Shown here: in pieces, positions 29,704 through 44,188 of the stretch
How the letters are laid out: every line of letters starts with the position of its first letter
How positions within the stretch are numbered: position 1 is the stretch's first letter
Assembly: GCA_902550485.1 (NCBI GenBank)
Contig: CACCZQ010000001.1
Location: 62,001-126,000 of the forward strand
From: an uncultured Prochlorococcus sp.
Lineage (GTDB): Bacteria; Cyanobacteriota; Cyanobacteriia; PCC-6307; Cyanobiaceae
Direction: 5' to 3'
DNA: 64,000 nucleotides
Made by a program: the position numbers and the translations under genes
Notes under the pieces: model-generated
Told to the model about the DNA's origin: nothing
Database searches by the model: none
What the model saw: only the letters and a program-made list of their open reading frames with translations

Positions 29704-30305
29704 TTCATTTATATCCCTTTATTTAAGCCTAGTTGTTTAAAGAGACTTTGAACAAATAAAAAATTAATAAAAAATTTTTGTATAAAAGGTTGCACAATTA
29801 CAGTGGGATGGTTTAGTATTTCCTTCTGGGCAGAAATATACTTTTTGCATTATTCAACCAATTACCTTAAATCTGATTTTTGGTAAAACTTTGAATCTTC
29901 TAGAGATTTGATTTCGATCTTTATTTCTAGCCAGATGAAGGGTTTTCCCTTCAAATGAGTTATCCACTTGTTGTTTAACTCTGCACCTAGAAAATTTAAA
30001 AACTTAGGAACTGATGCTTTTATTGCGTCAAGAATAACTAAATTTCTTTTTAGTTATCTCAAGATGTATATGCAATAAAGGTGTGAGGTCCCGTCAAGAA
30101 TATATAAAAATGTCATCAATTGCTAACTTTTGGCTTTGATGCAAACGGATCTGAGATCTTGGAAAGTCACTTTGGAATTATTTCTAACGTGCACTCAATG
30201 TAATCCTTAAAATTTAAGGAGGCTGAAACTAAATACATAAAACTGAAGTTTTTATTTGGATAAAGCAATTCAATTTGAGTAGATTTATCTACAAAAGGAT
30301 TTGAA

Positions 30306-31791
<1,486 letters not shown>

Positions 31792-31916
31792 CAGGGAGAC
31801 AACAAAATGTTTAATATTATTATTTTGTCACCTTAGGTCGATCGGTATCTCACGTTTTTAATTTATTAAGAATTTCATTTCCTAAGTTTTTCTAGGTCAC
31901 ACCCATTATTTTTCCT

Positions 31917-31990
<74 letters not shown>

Positions 31991-32002
31991 TATCTCTATG
32001 TT

Positions 32003-32075
32003 GGGGGTATAGCTCAGTTGGTAGAGCGCCTGCTTTGCAAGCAGGATGTCAGCGGTTCGAGTCCGCTTACCTCCA
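32003..32075 (+). tRNA. tRNA-Ala (TGC)
   Basis: gggggtatagctcagttggtagagcgcctgctttgcaagcaggatgtcagcggttcgagtccgcttacctcca; anticodon TGC. Confidence 0.98.
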
Positions 32076-32332
32076 CTGATTACCACCTCTTCCATAATCG
32101 GTAAATAAGGAAATTTTTTGAGTTGTGATCAAATTCTGAACGAATCTAGCTTCCTAATCAAATTATTAAGATGCTGGACTCATTGAATTAATTTCATTGT
32201 TTTCAGAGAACCTTGACAACTGCATAGATTATTTTTAAAGACAATAAGCATCTTTATTGATGCAGATTTATTATTTGTGCGAATGCATTAATAACAATTC
32301 TATTAAGCTGATGCTTCAATTTTGAAGTTATT

Positions 32333-35207
<2,875 letters not shown>

Positions 35208-35271
35208 AATAAACTTAATTTATTGTTTTTAATTTATATAATTTTCTATGCAGTCCTCAAGGTTCAGACTA

Positions 35272-35389
35272 TCCTGGTGTTCATGGCGGTGTGGAACCAC
35301 TCCGATCCATCTCGAACTCGGTTGTGAAACGCATCAGCGGCGAAAATATTTAGGGGGTAGCCCCTTGAGAAAATAGCTCAATGCCAGGT
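35272..35389 (+). rRNA. 5S ribosomal RNA
   Basis: tcctggtgttcatggcggtgtggaaccactccgatccatctcgaactcggttgtgaaac...atgccagg; end coordinates approximate. Confidence 0.95.
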
Positions 35390-35401
35390 AAAAATATTTA
35401 A

Positions 35402-35434
35402 AGGGTTTACTCTTCTTGAGTAAGCCCTTTTTTA
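35402..35434. terminator. terminator-like hairpin between 5S rRNA and mutM
   Basis: AGGGTTTACTC-ttctt-GAGTAAGCCCTttttta. Confidence 0.8.
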
Positions 35435-36310
35435 TTTTTGACATCTAGGACACCAATGGGTACTTCTCCCAGTAATTTTTTGTCTATCAATTAAATTTCC
35501 ACATTTACGACATTCTTTACCAGTTCTTCTATAGACGTTTGTTTGTAAACCAAAATTCCCATTCTCTCCTTCCAGGTCCCTAAAATCGCTAAATGTCGTT
35601 CCCCCAGAACCTATACTTTTTTTTAATACAGTTACAATTGATTCTTTGAGCTTTATTAACTCATTTTCCTTTATTGTTCGAGCTTCCCTGAAAGGTGAGA
35701 TGCCAGCAGAGTATAAACTTTCATCAGCATAAATATTACCTATACCTGCCACTATTGTTTGATCTAGTAGGATAGATTTTATACATTTTGTTCTTTTTGA
35801 AATAACTTTCTTAAGATAATTTGCATCAAAGTCTTTAGAAAATGGTTCTGGTCCTAATGAACCCAATCCTTTAATTATTTTGTTAATCGATAGGCCCTTA
35901 TTAATCCACCACATTTGACCAAAACTTCTTACGTCAACGTACCTAAGCTCATTATTATTTGTATCGAAAAATCTTATTCTTGTATGTTTACAAGGATGAG
36001 TTGATTTTTCAATAAATTTGAAATATCCAGTCATTCTTAGATGAACTACAAGAAATCCCTTATTTTCTGAATTTTCTAGCGAAAAATGAGTATTCTCATT
36101 TTGAACTTCTTTTAATTGAGCTATTAAATATTTTCCTCTTCTATCCCATTTATAAATAAGTGAGTTCCGAAGTCCTTTAATGAATTCTTCTTTGTTTGAT
36201 GGGAATGCAACAGTTGATTCCCTACAGACTTCTACTTTTTTTATAATAAAGTTATTAAGTTTTTGCTCTAAACCTCTGCGAACAGTTTCAACTTCAGGTA
36301 ATTCAGGCAA
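35432..36310 (-). CDS. mutM: formamidopyrimidine-DNA glycosylase
   Basis: 292 aa; '[15 protein letters not shown]', '[21 protein letters not shown]', C-terminal zinc finger. Confidence 0.97.
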   Translation of the reverse strand: MPELPEVETVRRGLEQKLNNFIIKKVEVCRESTVAFPSNKEEFIKGLRNSLIYKWDRRGKYLIAQLKEVQNENTHFSLENSENKGFLVVHLRMTGYFKFIEKSTHPCKHTRIRFFDTNNNELRYVDVRSFGQMWWINKGLSINKIIKGLGSLGPEPFSKDFDANYLKKVISKRTKCIKSILLDQTIVAGIGNIYADESLYSAGISPFREARTIKENELIKLKESIVTVLKKSIGSGGTTFSDFRDLEGENGNFGLQTNVYRRTGKECRKCGNLIDRQKITGRSTHWCPRCQK

Positions 36311-36314
36311 TTAT

Positions 36315-36524
36315 TTAAGCTTTCTCTAATTCACTTTCTGCGAAATTATTTGTATTTGCACCACCATCAGTTCCGCTTATCCCAGCGTAATTAACTTTAT
36401 CGAATCTGACTACACAATTATATTTAATACCTGAGGTATCAACTGAAGCAACTTTACCTATTTCATTGTACCAATATGATTCTGGTCTTTTTACTCTTAC
36501 GAGATCTCCTCTTGAAATTGCCAT
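36315..36524 (-). CDS. psaE: photosystem I subunit IV
   Basis: 69 aa; '[49 protein letters not shown]'. Confidence 0.97.
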   Translation of the reverse strand: MAISRGDLVRVKRPESYWYNEIGKVASVDTSGIKYNCVVRFDKVNYAGISGTDGGANTNNFAESELEKA

Positions 36525-36604
36525 TACTATTTATTTAACTTTTTGTAGAATAACTCATCGTTAATATTCTTAGACAAATTATTCACACATATTAATTAAA
36601 AGTT

Positions 36605-37375
36605 TTAACAAAAATCATTTATTAAATTATTTTCGAATTCTTCTTTAGCAGGCTTACTTCCCATCCATTTCCTACCAGGTATTCTTACATCTAATTCATT
36701 TGTATTACAATTGATTGAAAGAATAAGTTTTTTATTTTCTTGATTTAGTACGTTTAAAACTTTTCTACCTCTCTTATCTTTATACGGTTTACTTTGGATA
36801 AGTATAGGACCATAAATTTTTTTATCTAAATCAAGTGAGTCAATACTTATTTTATTTTCATTTGTTTCATGATTTTCTGAATTAATTGTGTTCTTTTTTC
36901 TTATTATGAGCTTCTGACCAACTTTTATTGAATCAGGATTATTGAGATTATTAATTTCTATTAGATCGATTACTTTTAAATCATATTTGTTTGATATCTC
37001 AGTAAGATTTTCACCAGCTTGAATAATATGATAATTATTTATTAAATCAGCTTGTTTTGTCAGATTTTCAGTAGATTCAGAAATAATAAGATTTTGGCCA
37101 ACAAAGATATAATTTTCATCTTTTAAGTTATTCAATTTAATAATTAAATCTTTATTTATCGAATAGAATTTTGAAATACTTGATATCGTATCTCCACTTT
37201 TTACAATATGAATTTTTTTTATTTCAGTTTTTTCTTCAGTAATTGATTCTTTTTTAGCAATATTCTCAATTTTATCTTTTGCTGAAAATATTTTTTCTTC
37301 TGATTTTATCAATGAGTGATTAAAAAAATTAATAAATATGGCAATTACTAAAAATGCAAATTTCATAAAACTCAC
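36605..37375 (-). CDS. LysM-repeat exported protein
   Basis: 256 aa; two LysM repeats, e.g. 'HIVKSGDTISSISKFYSINKDLIIKLNNL', 'HIIQAGENLTEISNKYDLKVIDLIEINNL'. Confidence 0.88.
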   Translation of the reverse strand: MSFMKFAFLVIAIFINFFNHSLIKSEEKIFSAKDKIENIAKKESITEEKTEIKKIHIVKSGDTISSISKFYSINKDLIIKLNNLKDENYIFVGQNLIISESTENLTKQADLINNYHIIQAGENLTEISNKYDLKVIDLIEINNLNNPDSIKVGQKLIIRKKNTINSENHETNENKISIDSLDLDKKIYGPILIQSKPYKDKRGRKVLNVLNQENKKLILSINCNTNELDVRIPGRKWMGSKPAKEEFENNLINDFC

Positions 37376-37438
37376 TTTTTATTTAAAGATAATCTTTATA
37401 TTTAAAATCGCTAGGCTTTTGAAAACAATTTAAGTAAT

Positions 37439-38830
37439 TTAAACCTGAAAAATAAACTTTAAAAATTTCTTTACTCTTTCGTAGGGAGGATACCGCAGAT
37501 TTAAATCAAATAAAAAACCTTTAAAAGTAATAGATTTTTGATTTGAAAAATTGCGAAACCCCTCTTCACCATGAAATTTACCAATACCACTTTGCCCAAC
37601 GCCTCCAAAAGGCAAATTTGGAATAAGGACTGGTAACATCACATCATTTATACAAATTGTTCCTGAGCTGGTTACTTTTGAAATATGATTGTGGATTTTT
37701 TTATTGCCTCCAAATAAGTAGATTGCTAAGGGTTTTGATGTTTGACTAATCTGTTGTAAAGCTGATTCCTTATCATTGATCCCAATTACTGGAAGCAGTG
37801 AACTGAATAGTTCTTTCTGCAAAATATCTGTTTCATTTAATTTAGCTCTCAAGATTGTAGGAGATATTTTCAACTTTTTTTTACTAAAAGTCCCCCCAAA
37901 TAAAATTCTTTTTTCTTTTTTATATTGTTTGAGATTGTCTACAGTTGATGTAAATTGCTTTTTTTCTAATTTTGATAAGTTTTCGGAAATAATTGGATTA
38001 TCTCCGTAAAAACTTAATATGTATTTCTTTAATTTTTCTATAAAAATATCTTCAATTTCTTTATCTACAAAGATATGATTCGGAGCCATGCAGGATTGAC
38101 CAGAATTAAAAAATTTGCCCCAAACAATTCTTTTTGCAGCCACTTCTAAATTTGCATTCTTGAAAACAATTACAGGATTTGTTCCGCTTAATTCAAGAGT
38201 TAATGGAGTTAAGCTTTTTGAAGCTAATTTCATTATAGATTTTCCAGTTTCAGTACTTCCTGTAAAAAAAATGTGGTCAAAATTTTGTTCAATTAATTTT
38301 ATGGATTGTTTATTATCACCTTCTACTGTTATTAGGACATCTTTATTGAAATATATGGAAGTAAGCTTTTTAATAAGTTTTGAGGTCGAAGGACATTTCT
38401 CTGATGGTTTTATAACTGCAGTATTTCCTGCTGAGAAAATATTTACCAATGGCTTTAAAACATAAAGTAATGGATAATTATAAGGACCAAGAATTAAGAC
38501 ACACCCAAGAGGTTCATAAATAACTTGGGAGGATGATGGAAATAGATAAAAAGGTGTATCAATCTTTTTTGGTCGCATCCAAGAATTGAGTTTCTTTTTT
38601 ATGAGTGAAATTTCTTCTTTCACTAAAAGGATTTCTGAAAGCCCTTCAATTTCAGATTTACCGAGATCATCAAAAAGTGATTTAATTATCTCTTTCTTAT
38701 TTTCATCCAAAAGTTTAGAAACTATATTTATATGATGGATCCGCCATTTTATATCTTCAGTTTTACCAGTAAGAACTGTATTTTTTAATTTATAAATGTC
38801 TTCTAAATGAAATTTATCAGAAATTTTCAT
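37439..38830 (-). CDS. aldehyde dehydrogenase
   Basis: 463 aa; 'HIFFTGSTETGKSIM', 'TLELSGTNPVIV', 'FNSGQSCMAPNHI'. Confidence 0.93.
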   Translation of the reverse strand: MKISDKFHLEDIYKLKNTVLTGKTEDIKWRIHHINIVSKLLDENKKEIIKSLFDDLGKSEIEGLSEILLVKEEISLIKKKLNSWMRPKKIDTPFYLFPSSSQVIYEPLGCVLILGPYNYPLLYVLKPLVNIFSAGNTAVIKPSEKCPSTSKLIKKLTSIYFNKDVLITVEGDNKQSIKLIEQNFDHIFFTGSTETGKSIMKLASKSLTPLTLELSGTNPVIVFKNANLEVAAKRIVWGKFFNSGQSCMAPNHIFVDKEIEDIFIEKLKKYILSFYGDNPIISENLSKLEKKQFTSTVDNLKQYKKEKRILFGGTFSKKKLKISPTILRAKLNETDILQKELFSSLLPVIGINDKESALQQISQTSKPLAIYLFGGNKKIHNHISKVTSSGTICINDVMLPVLIPNLPFGGVGQSGIGKFHGEEGFRNFSNQKSITFKGFLFDLNLRYPPYERVKKFLKFIFQV

Positions 38831-38985
38831 TTTTTACCTTTGAATAGTATTAAATATATCAGAGGATAAATTGTAAATAATTAGGGTTTTTAGCCACTTA
38901 AGTCAAATGAATGATTTAAAAGAAATAAACAAATTTATTAATATTGCCTTTAAAAATTCAAATTTTTCTTGGTTAGTATATTTCT

Positions 38986-39876
38986 ATGAGGAAAAATTTT
39001 TCAATTAGATTGATATCTATAAATGAAATACCAAAAGTCACAAACTGGGCAAGGTTAGAAGGATTTTCTCCTGGAACGGATGATGTATCAATTTATAGAA
39101 ATACAGATAAACAAGGTGTATGGGTAGCTTGTCTAGACAATAGTCCTGTAGGCTCTATCGCGTGTATAAAATATAATTCCTCGTATGGTTTTATAGGTCT
39201 ATTTATCGTTAAAAAAGAATTCCGAAATAATGGATATGGAGTGAGATTATGGAAACATGCACTCGAATATTTGAAAAATGTTGATTGTATTGGTCTTGAG
39301 GCTGCCCCAGATAGATTGAAGGATTACGCAAAGTGGGGGTTTAGAAAATCTTCCATTACAAATCGATGGAAATTAAATGGTTCTCAAGATTTGCCATTGA
39401 GAAATTTCTATAAAGATCAATTTCATTCTTTTAAAGTTGTCCCCGGTAATAAAATTTCCTCTGAAGCAGTCTTAATTTATGATGATCAAAGAGAACCTAG
39501 TCCCAGACCACATTTTCTAAATGACTGGTTGAAAAATTCTCATGGTAATGTCAGTGCAATTGTCGATAATAATGGGATGTGCCATGGATTTGGCAGGATA
39601 AGACCTTGTGTATTGGAGGATAATGAGCAAGGCTGGAGAATCGGGCCTCTTTTAGCGGACACTCCACCACTTGCTGAATTATTAATAAGGGAGTTAGTTG
39701 GTGATTTAGATGCTCAAATCTTATTGGATTGCTCTAATCTGAATCCTTATGCAAATTATCTTTTATCAAGTTTGGGATTTAAGGAAATATCAAAAACTTA
39801 TAGAATGTATAAAGGAATTCAACCTCCCTGCCCAATGAATCAAGTATACGGACTTGCATGCTTAGAACTGGGGTGA
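38986..39876 (+). CDS. GNAT-family N-acetyltransferase
   Basis: 296 aa; 'YGFIGLFIVKKEFRNNGYGVRLWKHALEYL'. Confidence 0.85.
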   Translation: MRKNFSIRLISINEIPKVTNWARLEGFSPGTDDVSIYRNTDKQGVWVACLDNSPVGSIACIKYNSSYGFIGLFIVKKEFRNNGYGVRLWKHALEYLKNVDCIGLEAAPDRLKDYAKWGFRKSSITNRWKLNGSQDLPLRNFYKDQFHSFKVVPGNKISSEAVLIYDDQREPSPRPHFLNDWLKNSHGNVSAIVDNNGMCHGFGRIRPCVLEDNEQGWRIGPLLADTPPLAELLIRELVGDLDAQILLDCSNLNPYANYLLSSLGFKEISKTYRMYKGIQPPCPMNQVYGLACLELG

Positions 39877-39946
39877 TTCCTTTTAAAGCACGCACTTTGC
39901 CTTTTGTTTTGTAAAAATTCGGAAGTTTGTTTGATTATCCATAAGC

Positions 39947-40195
39947 TTAACTTTCAGAGGGTTTCAAAATTTTTTCTACAATATCCGCGTTGATTATAAT
40001 GATCTCTCCATTATCAATATTGGCAACTTGAAACAAGGTCCATGAATTTGGATTTCTAGCTCCTCCAATACAGTCGATAACTTGACCGACCCAATAATTT
40101 TTATTCTTTTTATTAATATTTTCGCAATTTTCTTTTTTAATTGCGACATAATCACCAGGCCTAACGAAAAGAAACTCAGGAGTTGATGAGCTCAC
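39947..40195 (-). CDS. conserved hypothetical protein
   Basis: 82 aa; 'FLFVRPGDYVAIKKENCENI..NYWVGQVIDCIGGARNP'. Confidence 0.65.
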   Translation of the reverse strand: MSSSTPEFLFVRPGDYVAIKKENCENINKKNKNYWVGQVIDCIGGARNPNSWTLFQVANIDNGEIIIINADIVEKILKPSES

Positions 40196-40292
40196 AATAA
40201 ATAGCTTGTAGTATATATGTACTATAGTAAGTTATTAGCTTTGTTGCCGAACTTTGAGTTATTTAGCAAACTAGAGGTAATTCAAAAATAAA

Positions 40293-40385
40293 ATGGAATC
40301 AACTGAAATTGCTATATTTTCAACATTATTGGGGTTAATTTTAGCTTTAACTGACGCTTATATAGAAAGAAATATTCCTGGATAA
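40293..40385 (+). CDS. 30-aa single-TM peptide
   Basis: MESTEIAIFSTLLGLILALTDAYIERNIPG, ATG to TAA. Confidence 0.45.
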   Translation: MESTEIAIFSTLLGLILALTDAYIERNIPG

Positions 40386-40402
40386 TATTTCCAATTCATT
40401 TC

Positions 40403-40558
40403 TTAAATCAAATAAGATTTAAGCTGATCTAATATGTCGGCACGGTTGGAAACTAATTTTGTAAAAACTAAATATATCAACCCTCCCATTGCGAGTCTTC
40501 CGTTAATTTTTTCTAACTGCTTTAGTTTTCTCAAAAAAATATCCTTGCGGTTAAACAA
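40403..40558 (-). CDS. short high-light-inducible (HLIP/Scp)-like protein with probable TTG start
   Basis: MFNRKDIFLRKLKQLEKINGRLAMGGLIYLVFTKLVSNRADILDQLKSYLI; 'E.INGRLAMGG' chlorophyll-binding-like motif; absent from ORF track. Confidence 0.65.
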   Translation of the reverse strand: MFNRKDIFLRKLKQLEKINGRLAMGGLIYLVFTKLVSNRADILDQLKSYLI

Positions 40559-40648
40559 AACTTAAAGGGTATAGAAAATAAAAAAGTATTGATTACTTCA
40601 AAATTAAAAAAAAATTTAAAGATTTATTATTTCAAACACGAATTAAAT

Positions 40649-40786
40649 TTAAAGCCAAGCTTCTTTCATCTCAAGATAAAGTCTCTCGCTCTCAGCAGAA
40701 TTAATTTTGCTGTCTGAATAGGATTGTTGCTGTTGCTGTTGTTGCTGCTGAGTTGTGTTAGTATTAGAATTTTGGACTTCGCTCAT
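40649..40786 (-). CDS. 45-aa protein with polyglutamine run
   Basis: MSEVQNSNTNTTQQQQQQQQQSYSDSKINSAESERLYLEMKEAWL; ATG to TAA. Confidence 0.6.
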   Translation of the reverse strand: MSEVQNSNTNTTQQQQQQQQQSYSDSKINSAESERLYLEMKEAWL

Positions 40787-40902
40787 TAGAAGGGTTTAAT
40801 ATTTGTGTTTATTCTCTCATATTTATAGCTTTTTTTGTCAACTTAAATTCTTAAATTTTATTTAAATTTTATACGTTTTTAATTTTCCTACTTTGGGTGA
40901 AT

Positions 40903-41004
40903 TCATTTCGCTACAGTAGTCTTGGTATATAGGAATTTAACTTCCCAATATACAATTCCTAGGAAGATAGCACTTGCAATAATAATTTCAGAAATGGCTA
41001 ACAT
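40903..41004 (-). CDS. 33-aa single-TM peptide
   Basis: MLAISEIIIASAIFLGIVYWEVKFLYTKTTVAK. Confidence 0.5.
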   Translation of the reverse strand: MLAISEIIIASAIFLGIVYWEVKFLYTKTTVAK

Positions 41005-41149
41005 TTTATTTTTTAATACTAATTTAATTTTGGTATCAATTTACACAGAATGCAATAGGTACTAATTACATTTTAGATTTTAAAAAATCTTATTTAATAA
41101 AATAACGCGTAGATAATATAAACTTTTAAGTTAGATACATATTGTTTTC

Positions 41150-41584
41150 GTGGGAAATTTCATAAATCCAACAACTCTTATACCTTTAATACCTTTAGTA
41201 ACCTCTTTATTTATTCTTATTTTATTGGCAAGTTTTAACAGAACACTTAACAGGTTAACAAAACCAGTTACTGCACTGATTGCATTATCTTTATTAAGTT
41301 CTGCTTTTATAAGCTCATTTGACTATCTTAAGAAAATAGAAGAAGAATTAGTTTTAGCTGAATTTCTCAAATTTTTTGAAGAAAAAAATTTAGTTTTACA
41401 TCTCAATTTAGTAAATGAAAAAATTATAATTTTTTTCTCATTAATAATGATATTAATTATTGGAATATCTTTTTATAAATTGCCTAGAAAAAAAGGTTAT
41501 GTCTCATTAATGATTAGCCTAGGATTAATTTCTTCTTCGGTGATACTTTCAATATTGCTAATAGATTTCTCAGCAGTAATCTAA
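41150..41584 (+). CDS. hypothetical membrane protein
   Basis: 144 aa with about 4 hydrophobic segments. Confidence 0.55.
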   Translation: MGNFINPTTLIPLIPLVTSLFILILLASFNRTLNRLTKPVTALIALSLLSSAFISSFDYLKKIEEELVLAEFLKFFEEKNLVLHLNLVNEKIIIFFSLIMILIIGISFYKLPRKKGYVSLMISLGLISSSVILSILLIDFSAVI

Positions 41585-42090
41585 ACTTTTGCAAGCATTG
41601 ATAAAGCTTCGTTAAGTTCTTGCACATGGTTTAATTCATCTTGAGCAATTTCTTTTATTTTTTGATCATGTGGATTATCTATTAAATATTTGGAATAAGT
41701 TTCAAATGCATGTTCTTCGATTTTTATGTTGACATCATAAGCATTAGCTGGAGAGAGGAAATAATAAAAAACCATGATCCAGTAATAGACAAGCACAAGG
41801 TGTCTCGCAAAAAATCTATCAATCCAGAACCTATCTCCTCCTCTTTTCTCCATTTCTTTAAGATGCTCAGTTTCGTTAATAGCTTGATAAAAATGTTCTT
41901 TCATTAAAATCATCGTTTTCTCATTTTTAATTCCTAGGGATTCCTTAAAATGAAGAACTGAAAGAAATGCAAAATAAGGTGATCTAGCTATAACTTCTAA
42001 AACCCAAAATCTTTGTAAAGATCTACCAGAGTATATGAAGTCTAAAAAGTTAACTGTACTATTCAAAATCAAAGAATTTAATTTCTTCAT
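41581..42090 (-). CDS. plastoquinol terminal oxidase (PTOX / alternative oxidase family)
   Basis: 169 aa; 'LEVIARSPYFAFLSVLHFKESLG', 'NETEHLKEMEKRGG', 'EEHAFETYSKYL', 'AQDELNHVQ' di-iron ligand motifs. Confidence 0.88.
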   Translation of the reverse strand: MKKLNSLILNSTVNFLDFIYSGRSLQRFWVLEVIARSPYFAFLSVLHFKESLGIKNEKTMILMKEHFYQAINETEHLKEMEKRGGDRFWIDRFFARHLVLVYYWIMVFYYFLSPANAYDVNIKIEEHAFETYSKYLIDNPHDQKIKEIAQDELNHVQELNEALSMLAKV

Positions 42091-42246
42091 AAATTTAGTT
42101 TTTCTTTAAGTATAATTACCCAGTCGCTCGAGGACTATAATGTATTTAAGTAATTAACCAAAAATTAATATTTATAGTCTTAAAAATTGTTAATTCCATT
42201 GAAATATTTTTTTTTCATGCATTAATTGGATAGATAAAAATTTTAT

Positions 42247-42387
42247 ATGACAACTACTGAAAAAATTGCAAATGCCAAAAAGAGGATTGATGAATTAGAA
42301 AGACTTATAAAATTTTGGAATGATTCAGACCATGATGAGGCAAAAATAGTAAATTTTTCAAGGAACATTGACAATAAAGTTGCTTAG
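42247..42387 (+). CDS. 46-aa hypothetical protein
   Basis: MTTTEKIANAKKRIDELERLIKFWNDSDHDEAKIVNFSRNIDNKVA. Confidence 0.55.
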   Translation: MTTTEKIANAKKRIDELERLIKFWNDSDHDEAKIVNFSRNIDNKVA

Positions 42388-42660
42388 ATTGTGATGATTA
42401 AGGCTAATTAAGTTTATCTAATTAAAGTGATTTAATATCTTTGAGGTTTCGAATATTGTTTGATTTATAAATAGAGCAATTAAACCTATTTTCAAAAACG
42501 GTAAGGAAGAAATAATCTAAAAGAAAAATAAATATGAAAACCTTTTCAAAAAAATATTTAATGCCGATTAAATTTATACCATGGGTTTTTTGGGTATTTA
42601 TATCTTTTATGAGTATATATTTGTGTAAGATAGCCTGGGTAAATTGAATAATTAATGAAT

Positions 42661-42969
42661 TTAGCTTCTCCTTAGCCAACCAGGAGCACCGCCAAACCAA
42701 TCCGATATATCATCTTCATTAGGATTGAAATGATTTTCTTTATCTAATCCATCTATTCCAAATGATTGTAAGAGGTTATCAATCCCCCCATCATTTTTTG
42801 AACCATTCCTTCTAAAGCTGTTAGCTTTTTTCAGCCAAAGAGAAATTGTCGAATTATGGTGTGCAAATTTCTCCACAAATATCCTTTCTTCCAGTGTAAT
42901 TGATTTATCTTGAGCAATTCTTTTAATTATTCCTTGGATTTTTAGTCGTTTTGCATTACTAAGAAGCAT
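42661..42969 (-). CDS. conserved hypothetical protein
   Basis: 102 aa ORF with coding-like composition. Confidence 0.6.
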   Translation of the reverse strand: MLLSNAKRLKIQGIIKRIAQDKSITLEERIFVEKFAHHNSTISLWLKKANSFRRNGSKNDGGIDNLLQSFGIDGLDKENHFNPNEDDISDWFGGAPGWLRRS

Positions 42970-43270
42970 TTTTGATCAATTCATTATCCTTTTTATAGGA
43001 GGGATTTCTGAATATATCTTGTCAATGTTAATTTCAACAAATTGACTATTTTAAGAGGTTTTTAAGCAAGAAAAGTCTTAAGACACAAAAAAAGGGGATC
43101 AAAAAGTTATGCATGATACTTTTATTTATTTATCAAACTTATAGTTCATACAAAATAGATAAAAAAAATCAATCCATTCTCAAAGACACTTTAAAATCAA
43201 GAAAAAGTCGACTCAATTGTTGCATAATAGTAAACCTGTACTATTATTAGTACAGATGTATTATTAAGAC

Positions 43271-43477
43271 ATGAAAGTGATTTCATCTTCTCCCTATGCC
43301 CCTTTTAATTCAAAAGAGTGGAATTTTCTAATAAGCAAAAATGTAAAGTTTGAAAATACTCCAATAAAGATTCAAAAAAAATTTTATAGAACTTCTACTC
43401 TAAAAAAGATTGAAAAAGATAAACTTTTGCAAGAGAAGATTGAATTGCACCAACAAATGCAACTTGTATTCGGATAG
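43271..43477 (+). CDS. hypothetical protein
   Basis: 68 aa ORF. Confidence 0.5.
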   Translation: MKVISSSPYAPFNSKEWNFLISKNVKFENTPIKIQKKFYRTSTLKKIEKDKLLQEKIELHQQMQLVFG

Positions 43478-43568
43478 AAAAAAAATTCACTAACAATCTT
43501 TTTATTGAATATTATTTTACGAGATCCAATTTTTTGTTAGATTAGTAGAAATACAAGAAGGATTTAAT

Positions 43569-43859
43569 TTGGCTGTTGATCGAGAACTTTTAAAAGAAGT
43601 TACCCAAGAACTTTGGAATACCGTAAAAAAACTAAGACCTGAGATAGATCGGCAAACTCGACTTCAATTAGTTTTAAAGGCCTTATTAACTATTGGAGAT
43701 TTACCAGATCAAATGCAAGCTGCCATGGTAGTAGGTGTTTGCGCAGAAATGGATAAAAGTGATGTTGATAATGTTGAAACTAATTCACAAAATCAAGATT
43801 CAAGCGGAGTTGATACTTCTACAGGCAGAAAAGTAGTTAGAAGAAGTTCAGCTAAATAA
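43569..43859 (+). CDS. conserved hypothetical protein
   Basis: 96 aa; 'VDRELLKEVTQELWNTVKKLRPEIDRQTRLQLVLKALLTIGDLPDQMQAAMV'. Confidence 0.65.
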   Translation: MAVDRELLKEVTQELWNTVKKLRPEIDRQTRLQLVLKALLTIGDLPDQMQAAMVVGVCAEMDKSDVDNVETNSQNQDSSGVDTSTGRKVVRRSSAK

Positions 43860-43870
43860 ACCTTAAACGA

Positions 43871-44074
43871 TCATCCTTTAATTTTCTTTGATTCGTTTTT
43901 ATTAAGTCTATTGAATAGGTAATATGAAATTACAATTAAAAGAGGAACGAATATTGAATGTAAAGTCATCATTAATTCTGTTTGGCCCATTCCTATAAGA
44001 TTTGACTCGTTTGGAAGTTGTTCTGACCAAGTGCCAACTAAATGCCAGGCTTGAGGAATTGATAAGAAAAACAT
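43871..44074 (-). CDS. small membrane protein
   Basis: 67 aa ORF with C-terminal TM. Confidence 0.5.
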   Translation of the reverse strand: MFFLSIPQAWHLVGTWSEQLPNESNLIGMGQTELMMTLHSIFVPLLIVISYYLFNRLNKNESKKIKG

Positions 44075-44188
44075 ATAAGAGCTATAAGTTAAGTTTATGT
44101 TCAGATAAAGATTATCATTATTGAACGTTTTTGCTTTCTTTATTCTTATTTCTTAACTAAGTATTTGTAGAGTTAAAAAGAACTTGAT

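Noticed and set aside
37776-38465. + strand ORFs 37776-38009 and 38115-38465
   Set aside because: Antisense to aldehyde dehydrogenase.
42422-42700. - strand 92-aa ORF
   Set aside because: Overlaps the better 42661-42969 ORF; low-complexity hydrophobic tail suggests translated AT-rich intergenic DNA.
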